From positions 1 to 50,017 of the forward strand of contig CAYVUV010000422.1 of the NCBI GenBank assembly GCA_964455095.1: a DNA stretch of 50,017 bases, read 5' to 3'. This DNA is from CAYVUV01 sp964455095. GTDB taxonomy: Bacteria > Desulfobacterota > Binatia > HRBIN30 > CADEER01. The position numbers were made by a program, and so were the translations under genes. Every line of letters begins with the position of its first letter. Position 1 is the stretch's first letter. Of this stretch, positions 8,706-17,622 are shown piece by piece. The notes beneath the pieces are model-generated. The model did no database searches. It was not told where the DNA came from and was given only the letters and a program-made list of their open reading frames with translations.

Positions 8706-10415
8706 TCAGCTCTTCGGATTGCCGACGCGCAGAATGCGGCCCGGCCGTGCGCCGGTGAGCTCGCCGTTCTCGACGATGGTCTCGCCGTTGACCATCACGC
8801 GCGCCACCCCCTCGGCGCGCACCTGCCAGCGCGCTTCGCCGCCCGGCATGTCGTTGACCAGCGCCTTCTTGCCGAGGCGGATGCGGGTGGGGTCGAACAT
8901 CGTGATGTCGGCATGGTAGCCGCGGGCGAGGAGACCGCGCGCCTTCATGCCGGTGATGATCGCGGGCAGGTGCGTGATGCGACGGATGCCCTCCTCGAGC
9001 GAGAAGACTTTGCGGTCGAGGAGCCAGTTGCGAATGTAGTACGTCGACCACTCGGCGCCGTCGTCGCGATCGGCGTGCGCGCCACCGTCGCCCGTGCCGA
9101 TGATCATGTGCGGGTTGCGCTGCGCTTCGGCGTTGACCTCGGCCCAGGCGTCGCTCTCCGTGTTCCACAGAAACTGCGTCTCCAACCGATCGGCCAGGGC
9201 GAGATCGCAGATGATATCGGCCGCGTGCACGCCGCGCTCCTTGGCCAGCTGGGCAATGTTCTTGCCCTCGGCGCCGGGGTCGGACTTCGAACGGTCGACG
9301 AAGACCGTGTGCAGCGGCGGCGGCGGCAGGGTCGAGCCCTTGCTGCCGTCGGTGTTCGGCTTGTCGAGGGCCGCCCGCAGCTCGGCGCGGTGCTTCGGAT
9401 CGCGCATGCGGGCGATCCGTTCCTCCAGCGGCAGCTCGGACAGGTCGCGCCAGTGGAAGACGCCGTCATAGAGGCTGGTGCCGCGGGCCCAGTTGAATGG
9501 GCGCATGAACGGCTGCGTGCGCAGCACCGAGAAGATCGCGGCGCCCTGCTGGCGGGCGTGCTCGAGAAAGCGGGTCGAGTCTTCCCACTGCTCCGGATTG
9601 CCGGCGCGCTTGCTGATGCCCTGCACGATGACCGGCAGACCCGAGCGCTTGGCCAGCTCGATGAGCCTTGTGCGGTCCTGCTCGTCGAGACCGCGCACGG
9701 CGGTTTCGGGCAGGAACGAGATGCTGCCGGCACCGCCCTCGCCCGCCGTTGCGATCAGCGTCGACACCTCTTCATACGCCGCGTGGCGCGAGGGCACGGG
9801 CTTGTTGAACTGATCGACGTGCGTCGGCGCCATCGACGAGGAGAACCCGGCCGCGCCGGCGTACATCGCCTCGCGCACCAGCTGTTGCATCTTGCTCAGC
9901 TCGTCGGCAGTCGCCGCGCGCTCGGACGCCGCCTCGCCCATGACGAAGCGGCGCAGTGCGGAGTGGCCCACGTAGCAGGCGGCGTTGATACCGAGCCGCT
10001 TGTCGAGCACATCGAGGAAGGAGGGAAAGCTGTCCCAGTCCCACGGCAGGCCGTGCTCGAGCGTGCTCGGCGTCATGCCCTCGACCTTGGCGAACAAGGC
10101 CGTCATGTAGCCGTGGTCGGTCGACTTGCAGGGCGCGATCGAGTAGCCGCAGTTGCCGGCGACGACCGCCGTCACGCCGTGAAAGCAGGACGACGTCCCG
10201 AACGGCTCGAAGGTCAGCTGTGGGTCGTAGTGCGTATGGGCATCGACGATGCCCGGCATGACGACCAGACCGTCGGCGTCGATCACCTGCTTGGCGCCCG
10301 ACAGGTTGCCGATATCCGTAATCATGCCGTCGCGGACACCGACGTCGGCCGTGCGCATGGGCAGGCCCGAGCCGTCGACGACGCGCCCGCCCTTGATGAT
10401 CGTATCGAACGCCAT
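8706..10415 (-). CDS. N-acyl-D-amino-acid deacylase-like amidohydrolase
   Basis: 569 residues, longer than classical D-aminoacylases (about 480) but typical of a widespread environmental branch. The metal-binding HxH lies in IVDAHTHYDPQL, a GHSALRRFVMG block follows near residue 150, and the C-terminal catalytic Asp lies in GTGDGGAHADRDDG. Family chemistry is zinc-dependent hydrolysis of an amide, typically of an N-acyl-D-amino acid or a cyclic amide. The ATG at 10415 has a GGAGG ten bases upstream. In this operon it could cleave an amide exposed after oxidation by the luciferase-like enzyme (inference). No signal peptide, so cytoplasmic. Confidence 0.9.
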   Translation of the reverse strand: MAFDTIIKGGRVVDGSGLPMRTADVGVRDGMITDIGNLSGAKQVIDADGLVVMPGIVDAHTHYDPQLTFEPFGTSSCFHGVTAVVAGNCGYSIAPCKSTDHGYMTALFAKVEGMTPSTLEHGLPWDWDSFPSFLDVLDKRLGINAACYVGHSALRRFVMGEAASERAATADELSKMQQLVREAMYAGAAGFSSSMAPTHVDQFNKPVPSRHAAYEEVSTLIATAGEGGAGSISFLPETAVRGLDEQDRTRLIELAKRSGLPVIVQGISKRAGNPEQWEDSTRFLEHARQQGAAIFSVLRTQPFMRPFNWARGTSLYDGVFHWRDLSELPLEERIARMRDPKHRAELRAALDKPNTDGSKGSTLPPPPLHTVFVDRSKSDPGAEGKNIAQLAKERGVHAADIICDLALADRLETQFLWNTESDAWAEVNAEAQRNPHMIIGTGDGGAHADRDDGAEWSTYYIRNWLLDRKVFSLEEGIRRITHLPAIITGMKARGLLARGYHADITMFDPTRIRLGKKALVNDMPGGEARWQVRAEGVARVMVNGETIVENGELTGARPGRILRVGNPKS

Positions 10416-10474
10416 GTGTAGCCTCCTTCGCAGAAGCGGTCAGCGCAAGTCTGCCCGCAGATAGCTCGCTTTCG

Positions 10475-11938
10475 TCACGCCGTCCACCCGATGTACTTGA
10501 GCTCGCTGTAGGTGTTGAGCGCGTAGCGCCCGCCGTCGCGGCCGACGCCGCTCAACTTGTAACCGCCGAACGGCGCGTCGCCGTTCATCGGGCTGCCGTT
10601 GATCTGCACGGTGCCCGTGCGCAGCGCGCTGGCGACCCGCAGGCCGCGCGCCGCATCGCCGGTCCAGATGTAGCCGTACAGGCCGTAATCCGAATCGTTG
10701 GCGATGGCAATCGCCTCGGCCTCGTCGCGAAACGGAATCGCCGTGATCACCGGTCCGAAGATTTCCTCGCGCGCGATCAGCATGTCGTTGCGCGCCTGCG
10801 TGAACAGGGTCGGCTCGATGTAGTAGCCCCTGGCGAGATGCGCCGGGCGTCTGCCGCCGCAGGCGAGGGTCGCGCCCTCCTCGATGCCCTTGGCGATGAA
10901 GCGCTCGACGCGCTCGCGCTGCGCGGCCGAGACCAGCGGTCCCATCACCACGCCGGGCTCGCGCGGATCGCCGATCTTGAGCGTCGGGGCGCGCTGCGCC
11001 AGCTCCGCGGTGAACTCGTCGTAGATCGACTGTTCGATCAGCAGACGGGTTCCGGCGATGCAGATCTGTCCGCTGTGGAAAGCCCAGACGCTCATCGCGC
11101 CGCGCAGCGTCTTGGCCCGGTCGCAGTCGGCGAACACGATGCTCGGGGACTTGCCGCCGAGCTCGAGCAGCGTGCGCTTCATGCGCGCGGCACCGGACTG
11201 CTGAATGGCGCATCCGACCGGCGAGCTGCCGGTGAAGGAGATCATGTCGACGGCGGGCGATTCCGTCAGCGCCGCTCCGATCTCGGGACCCGGGCCGCAG
11301 ACGAAATTCAGCACGCCCGGCGGCAAGACCGAATCGGCGATGCGGCACAGCTCCGCGACGCCCATCGGATCGACGGGGGCTGGCTTGACCACGACGGTGT
11401 TGCCGCAGGCGAGGGCCGGGCCGATCTTGCCGGCACAGTTGGTCATCGGAAAGTTGAACGGCGTGATGCACGCCACCACACCGATCGGCTCGCGCACGAC
11501 GACGCCGGCACTGATGCCGCTGGCGCCCGGACCAGACAGCGGAGCCGGAGGGAGGGCATCTTGCGTCGGAGCGCTGGCGAGCGCGGCATACTTGGTCAGG
11601 CGCGTGACGACGGCGCCCACCTGCTGCGATTCGGCCACCGGGCGGACCGCGCCCGTCTCATTGATGGTCAGGTCGACCAGGCCCGCCATCTCGCGCTGAA
11701 ACGCGTCGGCGACGCGCTGCAACAGGGCACCGCGCTCGGCGCCGCTCATCTTCGGCCACGGCCCGCTCTCGAATGCGGTGCGTGCGGCGCGCGCCGCGGC
11801 CTCGACCTGGTCGACCGAACAGGCGGGCGCGTAGCCCGCCGGTTCTTCCGTCGCCGGGTTGACGATCGGATACGTCCCGCCCGCGGCGGGAAGCCACTGG
11901 CCGCCGATCAGGACCTTATCGAAGACCGGAGCGCTCAT
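10475..11938 (-). CDS. NAD(P)-dependent aldehyde dehydrogenase
   Basis: 487 residues, standard ALDH length. The catalytic general base is Glu259 in LLELGGKSPS and the nucleophile is Cys293 in HSGQICIAGT. The cofactor loop FTGSSPVG (235-242) is intact. It converts an aldehyde to a carboxylic acid. It lies second in the operon, 53 bases after the LLM oxidoreductase and 59 before the D-aminoacylase-like gene, and would supply the acid for the terminal CoA ligase. Start at ATG 11938 gives the expected N-terminus; no clear Shine-Dalgarno is visible. Confidence 0.95.
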   Translation of the reverse strand: MSAPVFDKVLIGGQWLPAAGGTYPIVNPATEEPAGYAPACSVDQVEAAARAARTAFESGPWPKMSGAERGALLQRVADAFQREMAGLVDLTINETGAVRPVAESQQVGAVVTRLTKYAALASAPTQDALPPAPLSGPGASGISAGVVVREPIGVVACITPFNFPMTNCAGKIGPALACGNTVVVKPAPVDPMGVAELCRIADSVLPPGVLNFVCGPGPEIGAALTESPAVDMISFTGSSPVGCAIQQSGAARMKRTLLELGGKSPSIVFADCDRAKTLRGAMSVWAFHSGQICIAGTRLLIEQSIYDEFTAELAQRAPTLKIGDPREPGVVMGPLVSAAQRERVERFIAKGIEEGATLACGGRRPAHLARGYYIEPTLFTQARNDMLIAREEIFGPVITAIPFRDEAEAIAIANDSDYGLYGYIWTGDAARGLRVASALRTGTVQINGSPMNGDAPFGGYKLSGVGRDGGRYALNTYSELKYIGWTA

Positions 11939-11991
11939 GCAGGCGGCACTGATCCACCATCACCAGCCGCTGGGTGTCGGGCGCGTTCCGG

Positions 11992-13116
11992 TCACGCGGC
12001 CTGTGCTCGCAGCGCGGCTTCGCGCTGCCGCTTGGTGCTGTGGACCGGGTCCTTGTCGAACTTGGGCAGCACGTGTTTTCCAAACGCCTCGATCGAGCGC
12101 AGCACATGCTTCTGGTCCATGGTCATCGTCAGCGGCGAGTAGATGAGCTGGTCGACGCCGATGTCCTCGTACATCTGGATGACGTCGCTGATCTCCTCCG
12201 GTGAGCCGACCTGGCGGCCGCCGGCCTTGAGGCCCGCCTTGAGCTGCTCGGACGTCGTCGGGGGCAGCGCCGGGATCGGACCGTCCTTCGGCATGCCGGC
12301 GGGACGCGGAATCGAATCGAGCCAGCCGAAGAACAGCTGGGCGAAGTACTCCGTCCGCGCATTGCAAAACAGTGCGCGCGCCTCATCGCCGTCGGGGAGG
12401 CAGAACATGTTCGTCGTCACGGCGATGTTGTCGTTGATGTAGTCGCCGATCGGGTTCTTGCAGCGCTTGATCGCGTCTTTGTAGTTTTTCACGTGCTGGG
12501 CGATCTCGGAGGGCGTGCCGAACGTGAAGCACAGTGACCCGAGGCCCATCTCGCCCGCCTCGATGAACGTCTGCGGGCTGGAGCACGCCACCCACATCGG
12601 CGGATGCGGCTTGGAGTAGGGCTTGGGCAGCACGTCGCGCTTGGGCATGCGGAAGTACTTGCCTTCGAACTGGTACGGCTCGTCGCGCCACATGCGCGGG
12701 ATCTGCTCGAGCGACTCGCGCCACATCGGCTTGGTTTCCGCCGCCGACGGAATCGCGAACCCGCCCCACTCCGCCGACGATGAACCGCGCCCGGTGCCGA
12801 ACTCGACACGGCCCTCGGAGAGGTGATCCAGGGTGGCGATGCGCTCGGCCACGCGCGCGGGATGATTGACCGCCGCGGTGATGTTGGTGATCGCCGTGCC
12901 GACGTGAATCCGTTTGGTGCGCGCCGCCACCCAGGTCAGGAACACCTCGGGCGCCGGCTGGTGCGAGTAGTTCTTGAGGAAGTGGTGCTCGGGCGACCAA
13001 TCGTACTTGAAGCCGACGGCGTCGACCGCCTCGGCGACCTCGATCTCGCGCCTGAAACGCGACTGCTCGGTATCATCGGGCGGCGTGTGCATTTGAGAGA
13101 AAATGCCGAACTCCAT
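11992..13116 (-). CDS. LLM-class flavin-dependent oxidoreductase (luciferase-like monooxygenase)
   Basis: 374 residues with the bacterial-luciferase TIM-barrel pattern: MEFGIFSQMH at the first strand, the WSPEHHFLKNY flavin region, RIHVGTAITN, and FGTGRGSSSAEW. Such enzymes use FMNH2 or F420 for monooxygenation or hydride transfer. AGGAGG lies just before the ATG at 13116. This is the first gene of the leftward seven-gene operon; the promoter and operator region at 13161-13221 is immediately upstream and the TetR gene diverges from it. Likely the first attack on the pathway substrate (inference). Confidence 0.93.
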   Translation of the reverse strand: MEFGIFSQMHTPPDDTEQSRFRREIEVAEAVDAVGFKYDWSPEHHFLKNYSHQPAPEVFLTWVAARTKRIHVGTAITNITAAVNHPARVAERIATLDHLSEGRVEFGTGRGSSSAEWGGFAIPSAAETKPMWRESLEQIPRMWRDEPYQFEGKYFRMPKRDVLPKPYSKPHPPMWVACSSPQTFIEAGEMGLGSLCFTFGTPSEIAQHVKNYKDAIKRCKNPIGDYINDNIAVTTNMFCLPDGDEARALFCNARTEYFAQLFFGWLDSIPRPAGMPKDGPIPALPPTTSEQLKAGLKAGGRQVGSPEEISDVIQMYEDIGVDQLIYSPLTMTMDQKHVLRSIEAFGKHVLPKFDKDPVHSTKRQREAALRAQAA

Positions 13117-13160
13117 CTCCGATCCTCCTCAGTTTTCCCGGTTGGCGATTTTGGCGCGAC

Positions 13161-13221
13161 TCGAATCAGCATGGAGCTAATTCGAGATTTCGAATTAGCA
13201 TTCGCTGATTTGAATTGTCAA
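13161..13221 (-). promoter_or_regulatory. promoter of the LLM operon overlapped by four alternating operator half-sites
   Basis: On the minus strand TTGACA (13221-13216) is followed after 16 bases by GCTAAT (13199-13194). Four related 10-mers alternate in orientation: TCGAATCAGC 13161-13170, GCTAATTCGA 13176-13185, TCGAATTAGC 13190-13199 and GCTGATTTGA 13204-13213. Sites two and three form a perfect inverted repeat with a 4-base spacer. The 14-15 base period and the overlap with the -10 box suggest cooperative repressor binding, most simply by the divergent TetR product (inference). Confidence 0.65.
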
Positions 13222-13259
13222 TCTTTTTTTTCAATGATAGGTTCACTGCGAGGTTGCCG

Positions 13260-13880
13260 GTGGCAAAGGACACGCTCAAAGACCAGATGCGGCGGGCGCG
13301 CAACGACGTGTACCGCCAGCACATCCTGGAAGCGGCGGAGCAGATCTTCGCCGAGCGCGGCTTCGAGAACACCAAACTGCAGGACATTTCGGCGATGGCC
13401 GGCGTCTCGATGGGCACCATCTATTCGATCTTCGCCAGCAAGGAAGATCTGTTCCGCGCCATCCTCGACGAACGCGGTCAGGAGCTGCTGGCCCTGGCGC
13501 GGGCCGGTGCGACGCGCGACGGCAGCCCGCGCGCTGCGCTGAGCGAGCTGATCGAATCCTACATCGGCTACTTCGCCGACCACCCGCATTTCCTGCGCAT
13601 GCATCTCAGGCTGGGGACATCCTGGGTGCTGGGGCCGTCGCTCAGCACCGAGAGCCAGGTGCAGTTGTGGACCGATATCCACGCGCTGCAGGCGGACCTC
13701 TTTCGCCGCGGCGTCGCCGCCGGCGAGTTCGTCGACGAGGACCCGGCGTATCTGGCGAAAGTCTTCAGCGCCATGGACCAGGTCTTGTTGTCGGATTGGG
13801 TCGCCGGCGGCATGCGCGAGGACCGCACCGTGTTGGTGGCGCGCCTCAGCGCCCTCGTCGACCGCGCCTTCCGGCCCTAG
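13260..13880 (+). CDS. TetR/AcrR family transcriptional regulator
   Basis: 206 residues from GTG 13260 (VAKDTLKDQM), which has a GCGAGG six bases upstream. An in-frame TTG at 13215 would start within the operator region and add an unlikely MSIFFFNDRF leader. The HTH reads ILEAAEQIFAERGFENTKL then MAGVSMGTIYSIFASKEDLF. The C-terminal half is a normal all-helical effector domain. Divergent placement next to the seven-gene catabolic operon, with alternating half-sites between them, makes it the probable repressor of that operon and of itself. It converges on the cyclase-family gene with nine bases between stops. Confidence 0.9.
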   Translation: MAKDTLKDQMRRARNDVYRQHILEAAEQIFAERGFENTKLQDISAMAGVSMGTIYSIFASKEDLFRAILDERGQELLALARAGATRDGSPRAALSELIESYIGYFADHPHFLRMHLRLGTSWVLGPSLSTESQVQLWTDIHALQADLFRRGVAAGEFVDEDPAYLAKVFSAMDQVLLSDWVAGGMREDRTVLVARLSALVDRAFRP

Positions 13881-13889
13881 CCCGCGCCT

Positions 13890-14810
13890 CTACTTCACCG
13901 CGAGTGGATTCAGCGGCGAGCCGACGCCGCCGGTGACCTTCAACGGCGGCGCGCTCAGCAAGCATTCCCAGACGCCGTCGCTCGCACAGTCGGCCGCCAG
14001 CTCGTCGAGGTCGAACATCTCGCCCAGGGTGAGCCCCATGTCGCGGATGCAGAGCAAGTGCACGGGCAGCGGCGTGGTCGGGTCTTCGAATGGAATCACC
14101 TCCACCGCGTTGGTGTCGGTCGCCACCGCCGCTACCTGCCGCGCATGCAGCCATTCGACGCACGCGACGCCGAGGCCGGGCATCTGGCGCATGTAGCCGA
14201 CTCGGTCGCCGTCGTGTTTGAACACCCCCAGATGGCCGGTGCGCAGCAGCAGCACGTCACCGCTCTCCGCCCGCACTCCCTGCGCGCGCTCGGCGGCCTC
14301 GAGTTCGGCGGGCGCGATGACCTTCCCCGGCGGCAGGCGATCTACTCCGGCCGCGCGAGCCAGATCGAGCAGCACGCCGCGCGACACGATGCCGTTGCCG
14401 ATCTTGTCGATCGCGTTGCGCGCCGCGCCGGCCGGCGTGATCGTCTCGGCGGGGAACCCGTTGTAGAGCTGCCCGCCGTAGTGCACGTGCGCGAGGCTGT
14501 CCCATTGCGTGGCGCACTGCAGCGGCATCACGACGACGTCGTCGGCGTAGCGAAAGCCGTCGGGGTCGGGCCCGATGGCGCCGTTCACCGCGCTCATCAG
14601 ATGCAGCGGGTTGACCCGGCCCCCCTGCCCGATCTGCGGCCCGTCGCTACCGAACTTCAGCCCCAGGCTGAACACCTGCCCGCGGCGCACGCAGCTCGCC
14701 GCGCGGCGGACGACCTCCGGGGTGATGAAGTTGATCGTGCCGCGCTCGTCGTCCTTGCCCCACCGACCCCAGTTCGACACCCTGGGCGCCAGCGCCCGCA
14801 CCACCTCCAT
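13890..14810 (-). CDS. cyclase family protein (kynurenine formamidase-like metal hydrolase)
   Basis: 306 residues, matching the long type of the Cyclase family (Pfam PF04199). The metal-binding region appears as CATQWDSLAHVHYGG around residues 99-113, in place of the HxGTHxD of classic formamidases; this TQxDxLxH variant is normal for the long type. Also visible are GVLLDLARAAG and GDVLLLRTGHLG. Family chemistry is hydrolysis of an N-formyl amide or lactone. It begins nine bases after the DUF1329 gene, so the pair is probably one transcript. Physiological substrate unknown. Confidence 0.87.
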   Translation of the reverse strand: MEVVRALAPRVSNWGRWGKDDERGTINFITPEVVRRAASCVRRGQVFSLGLKFGSDGPQIGQGGRVNPLHLMSAVNGAIGPDPDGFRYADDVVVMPLQCATQWDSLAHVHYGGQLYNGFPAETITPAGAARNAIDKIGNGIVSRGVLLDLARAAGVDRLPPGKVIAPAELEAAERAQGVRAESGDVLLLRTGHLGVFKHDGDRVGYMRQMPGLGVACVEWLHARQVAAVATDTNAVEVIPFEDPTTPLPVHLLCIRDMGLTLGEMFDLDELAADCASDGVWECLLSAPPLKVTGGVGSPLNPLAVK

Positions 14811-14819
14811 GTGCTCAGC

Positions 14820-16175
14820 TCACTTCCCGTACCGCTGCAGCGCCTGCGAGTCGAACAGCGTCGTATCGAGCGGCATCCGCCGCACGAACGGCGCTTTCGG
14901 GCTGGCGCGCATGCCGCCGAGCGTGGCGCGGTTCATCTTGATGTTCTCGGCACACGCCCAGACCATGGTGCTGACCGGCAACCATTCGCGTTTGTCTTCC
15001 GGCCCGGCCGAGTGATTGACGCGCGCCATCAGCCCGTAGTTGTGCACCATCTCGCCCGTCCAGCTGAACTTGCGGTTCCACGCGCCGTCCCACGTCTCGG
15101 CGTCGATCCAGAGCTCGAGTTTGCCGTACAGGTAATACTTGTCGCGCGGCACCGCCTCGACGATCCAGAACGAGCGCTTGGCGAGCGCCGCGCTGGTCGG
15201 GGCCCAGGCGATGCCCGTCCAGTCCGGCGTCTCGAACCCCGCCATGTGCGGGTTGTCGTCGGTGAGCGCCTTCCAGCCTCCGCCTTCGGCGGGCTCCACC
15301 TTGATCGGCCCCGCGACGGACACCGGGTCGACAATCCGCAGGCCGTCCCTGCGCCCCATTAGCTTGAAGGTGAAGTCCTCGGGCTTGCCGTCGAAGAAGA
15401 ATCCGTCGTCGCCGCTCAGGTCGGAGCCGAGGTAGCCGTCGGAGCGATTGGCCGGGCTCACCGCGCGCACGCGCCGCAGCGCCGGCACGAACGCCCACAC
15501 CGAGTCGCGCTTGCTCGGATCGCGATAGCGCCAGCTGAGCGACGAGGTGCCCTGCAGATCGGCGGGGAACGTCGACACGCCGAGAAACTGGCTTTGCAGG
15601 TTCATCGAGTTCTCTTTGCGGTAGCTCGGACTCTGACCGTCCCAGAAATTGAACCAGCCATTGGCGTGAATCTCGCGATCCATCCCCTTCGGCCCGAGCA
15701 TGGCGACCAGGGTGCTGTTGAACGAGCTGCCGCCGGCCCAGTAGGCGAGGAACTGGTTCCAGACGATCTTCACGCCGGCGTTGGGATCGTCCGGGTTGAT
15801 GGTCGGAAACGGGATGCCGTAGAAGTACTCCGGCTGCTTGCCGGTCGACGAGTAGACGATCGACCCGTGCTCGTCCACGGTCAGCTGGCCCGCGTTCTTC
15901 TCCGTCGCCTCGAGAAACGACTTCTCCCAATGTGCCTGCCCGATCGGGTACGACACGATCTTGTTGCGATACTGACCGGCCTCGTAATGGCGCAGGATCT
16001 CCGGCGGCAGCAGATCCTTGGCTAATGCGGCATTGCTTTGATCGAGCACGTCGCCGACCTTCAACCCGGGTGCCACTTCCTCGGACGCCGCGTCGCCCGC
16101 GGCGCCAGAAGCCGCGGCGCTGCAAATCATCAGCGCAGCTCCAACGGCAAGTGCTCGGCCCCAAACATCCTTCAT
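14820..16175 (-). CDS. DUF1329 family exported protein
   Basis: 451 residues from ATG 16175, chosen because GGAGGGG sits ten bases upstream and it places a signal peptide (MKDVWGRALAVGAALMIC, then an Ala-rich cleavage region) at the very N-terminus; a longer frame starts at 16226. The mature part shows DUF1329 hallmarks: SSLSWRYRDP, WAFVPALRRVRAV, and the YYLYGKLELWIDAETWD strand. DUF1329 proteins are envelope proteins with a LolB/LolA-like fold, often found with hydrophobic-compound degradation genes and thought to carry lipids or hydrophobic substrates. A DUF1302 partner is often adjacent elsewhere but none is here. Confidence 0.85.
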   Translation of the reverse strand: MKDVWGRALAVGAALMICSAAASGAAGDAASEEVAPGLKVGDVLDQSNAALAKDLLPPEILRHYEAGQYRNKIVSYPIGQAHWEKSFLEATEKNAGQLTVDEHGSIVYSSTGKQPEYFYGIPFPTINPDDPNAGVKIVWNQFLAYWAGGSSFNSTLVAMLGPKGMDREIHANGWFNFWDGQSPSYRKENSMNLQSQFLGVSTFPADLQGTSSLSWRYRDPSKRDSVWAFVPALRRVRAVSPANRSDGYLGSDLSGDDGFFFDGKPEDFTFKLMGRRDGLRIVDPVSVAGPIKVEPAEGGGWKALTDDNPHMAGFETPDWTGIAWAPTSAALAKRSFWIVEAVPRDKYYLYGKLELWIDAETWDGAWNRKFSWTGEMVHNYGLMARVNHSAGPEDKREWLPVSTMVWACAENIKMNRATLGGMRASPKAPFVRRMPLDTTLFDSQALQRYGK

Positions 16176-16288
16176 AGTTTCACCCCTCCGCTCGACCGAG
16201 GCGCCGGCGACCGCATGCCGCGTCATTCACGTTGAACACCGAGATCGAGGAAAATGGAGCGTACCTATCGCCGGCCCGTCGGTAAAGT

Positions 16289-16302
16289 CAAACGCTCGTT
16301 TG
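16289..16302. promoter_or_regulatory. dyad CAAACG-CT-CGTTTG, candidate operator
   Basis: A perfect 6+6 inverted repeat with a 2-base spacer in the gap between the divergent DUF1329 and methyltransferase genes. Its CAAACG arm recalls the operator at 2234-2247, though the spacing differs. No convincing -35/-10 pair is seen beside it. Confidence 0.3.
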
Positions 16303-16375
16303 TCTCGTGCTGCTCGCCGGATGGCGCGGCGCGCAGTGCCTTGTCGAGCCGGCGGGACTGGATAAACTGCCCTTC

Positions 16376-17494
16376 ATGGAAGCCGGCCAGGAGAGGCAAC
16401 GCGTCGCCTCCGCCAACGCCGCCCGGCAAGAAACGGGGGTGATCGGATTGGCCGAACGCGGCTGGGTGCCCGACGCCCTGGTGCGCTGGGGCATCCGGCG
16501 CATGCTGGTTCGGCGTCTGCGCGACCAGCGCCGTGGCGATGACGCGGCGCAGAGAGCAACCCTGCACGCCTTCATCACCGAGCTGCGGCGCAGCCCCATC
16601 GCTTTGCATCCGGAGAAAGCCAATGCCCAGCACTACGAAGTGCCCGCCGGGTTCTTCGAGCACGTGCTGGGGCGGCACTTGAAGTACAGCAGCAGCTATT
16701 GGCCCGCCGGCGTCGCGGACCTCGACGCCGCCGAGGCGGCCATGCTCGCGCTCACCTGCGAGCGCGCGCGGCTCGCCGACGACCTGCACATCCTCGAGCT
16801 CGGTTGCGGCTGGGGGTCGCTCACGCTGTGGATGGCCGAGCACTATCCGCACGCGCGCATCGTGGCGGTCTCCAACTCGGCCTCGCAGCGCGCGTTCATC
16901 CTCGCCCGGTGTGCGGCGCGAGGGCTCGGCAACGTTGAAGTCCACACCGCCGACATGAACGACTTCACCATCGACCGGCAGTTCGACCGCGTCGTGTCGG
17001 TGGAGATGTTCGAGCACATGCGCAACTACGAGCGGCTGATGGCGCGCATCGCGACCTGGCTGCGGCCCCACGGCAAGCTCTTCGTCCACATCTTCTCCCA
17101 CCGCGAGCTCGCCTATCCCTACGAAAACGCCGGCCAGGACGATTGGATGGAGCGCCACTTCTTCAGCGGCGGCATCATGCCCTCCGACGATTTGCTGCTG
17201 CACTTCCAAAACGACCTGGCCCTCGTCGAGCACTGGCGCATCGGCGGCCGGCACTATGCCCGCACCGCCGAGGCCTGGTTGCGCAACCTCCATGCGCATC
17301 GCACAGCAGTACTGGCGCTGTTCGAGGAGACGTACGGCCGCGGCGAAAGCGCGCGCTGGTTCATGCGCTGGCATCTGTTCTTCATCGCCTGCGCCGAGCT
17401 GTTCGGCTATCGCAACGGAGAGGAGTGGGGCATCTCGCACTACCTCTTCGAACCGCCAGGCGGACCGCCGCAGCCTCAGCTGCCTAACTTCTAG
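16376..17494 (+). CDS. SAM-dependent methyltransferase, cyclopropane-fatty-acid-synthase/CMAS-like
   Basis: 372 residues from ATG 16376 (MEAGQERQRV); an in-frame GTG at 16307 would add 23 residues and cannot be excluded. The region NAQHYEVPAGFFEHVLG and KYSSSYWP is the CMAS-family entry motif, and LELGCGWGSLTLW is the SAM-binding glycine loop. The C-terminus lacks the usual CFA lipid-binding arrangement, and the closest pattern is the coclaurine N-methyltransferase-like subgroup common in bacteria. Product and acceptor are unknown; modification of an acyl chain or amine is possible. A WS/DGAT gene lies 128 bases downstream on the same strand. Confidence 0.85.
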   Translation: MEAGQERQRVASANAARQETGVIGLAERGWVPDALVRWGIRRMLVRRLRDQRRGDDAAQRATLHAFITELRRSPIALHPEKANAQHYEVPAGFFEHVLGRHLKYSSSYWPAGVADLDAAEAAMLALTCERARLADDLHILELGCGWGSLTLWMAEHYPHARIVAVSNSASQRAFILARCAARGLGNVEVHTADMNDFTIDRQFDRVVSVEMFEHMRNYERLMARIATWLRPHGKLFVHIFSHRELAYPYENAGQDDWMERHFFSGGIMPSDDLLLHFQNDLALVEHWRIGGRHYARTAEAWLRNLHAHRTAVLALFEETYGRGESARWFMRWHLFFIACAELFGYRNGEEWGISHYLFEPPGGPPQPQLPNF

Positions 17495-17622
17495 GCGTCC
17501 CAGCGTCCAAGAAAGCAGCACGAATCCGTCTCGCAGCCAGTAGGGGCACCTCGTTCCAACGCGCATAGTAGGACAGCGCTGGTATCCGCCTTGCTCTATC
17601 CCTCGAACGCGGAGGTGGAGCG

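Noticed and set aside
8913..10421. Long plus-strand open frame of about 500 codons antisense to the D-aminoacylase-like gene
   Set aside because: Arg/Ala/Val/His/Gly-rich translation without domains; a typical high-GC shadow of the real gene with conserved motifs on the other strand.
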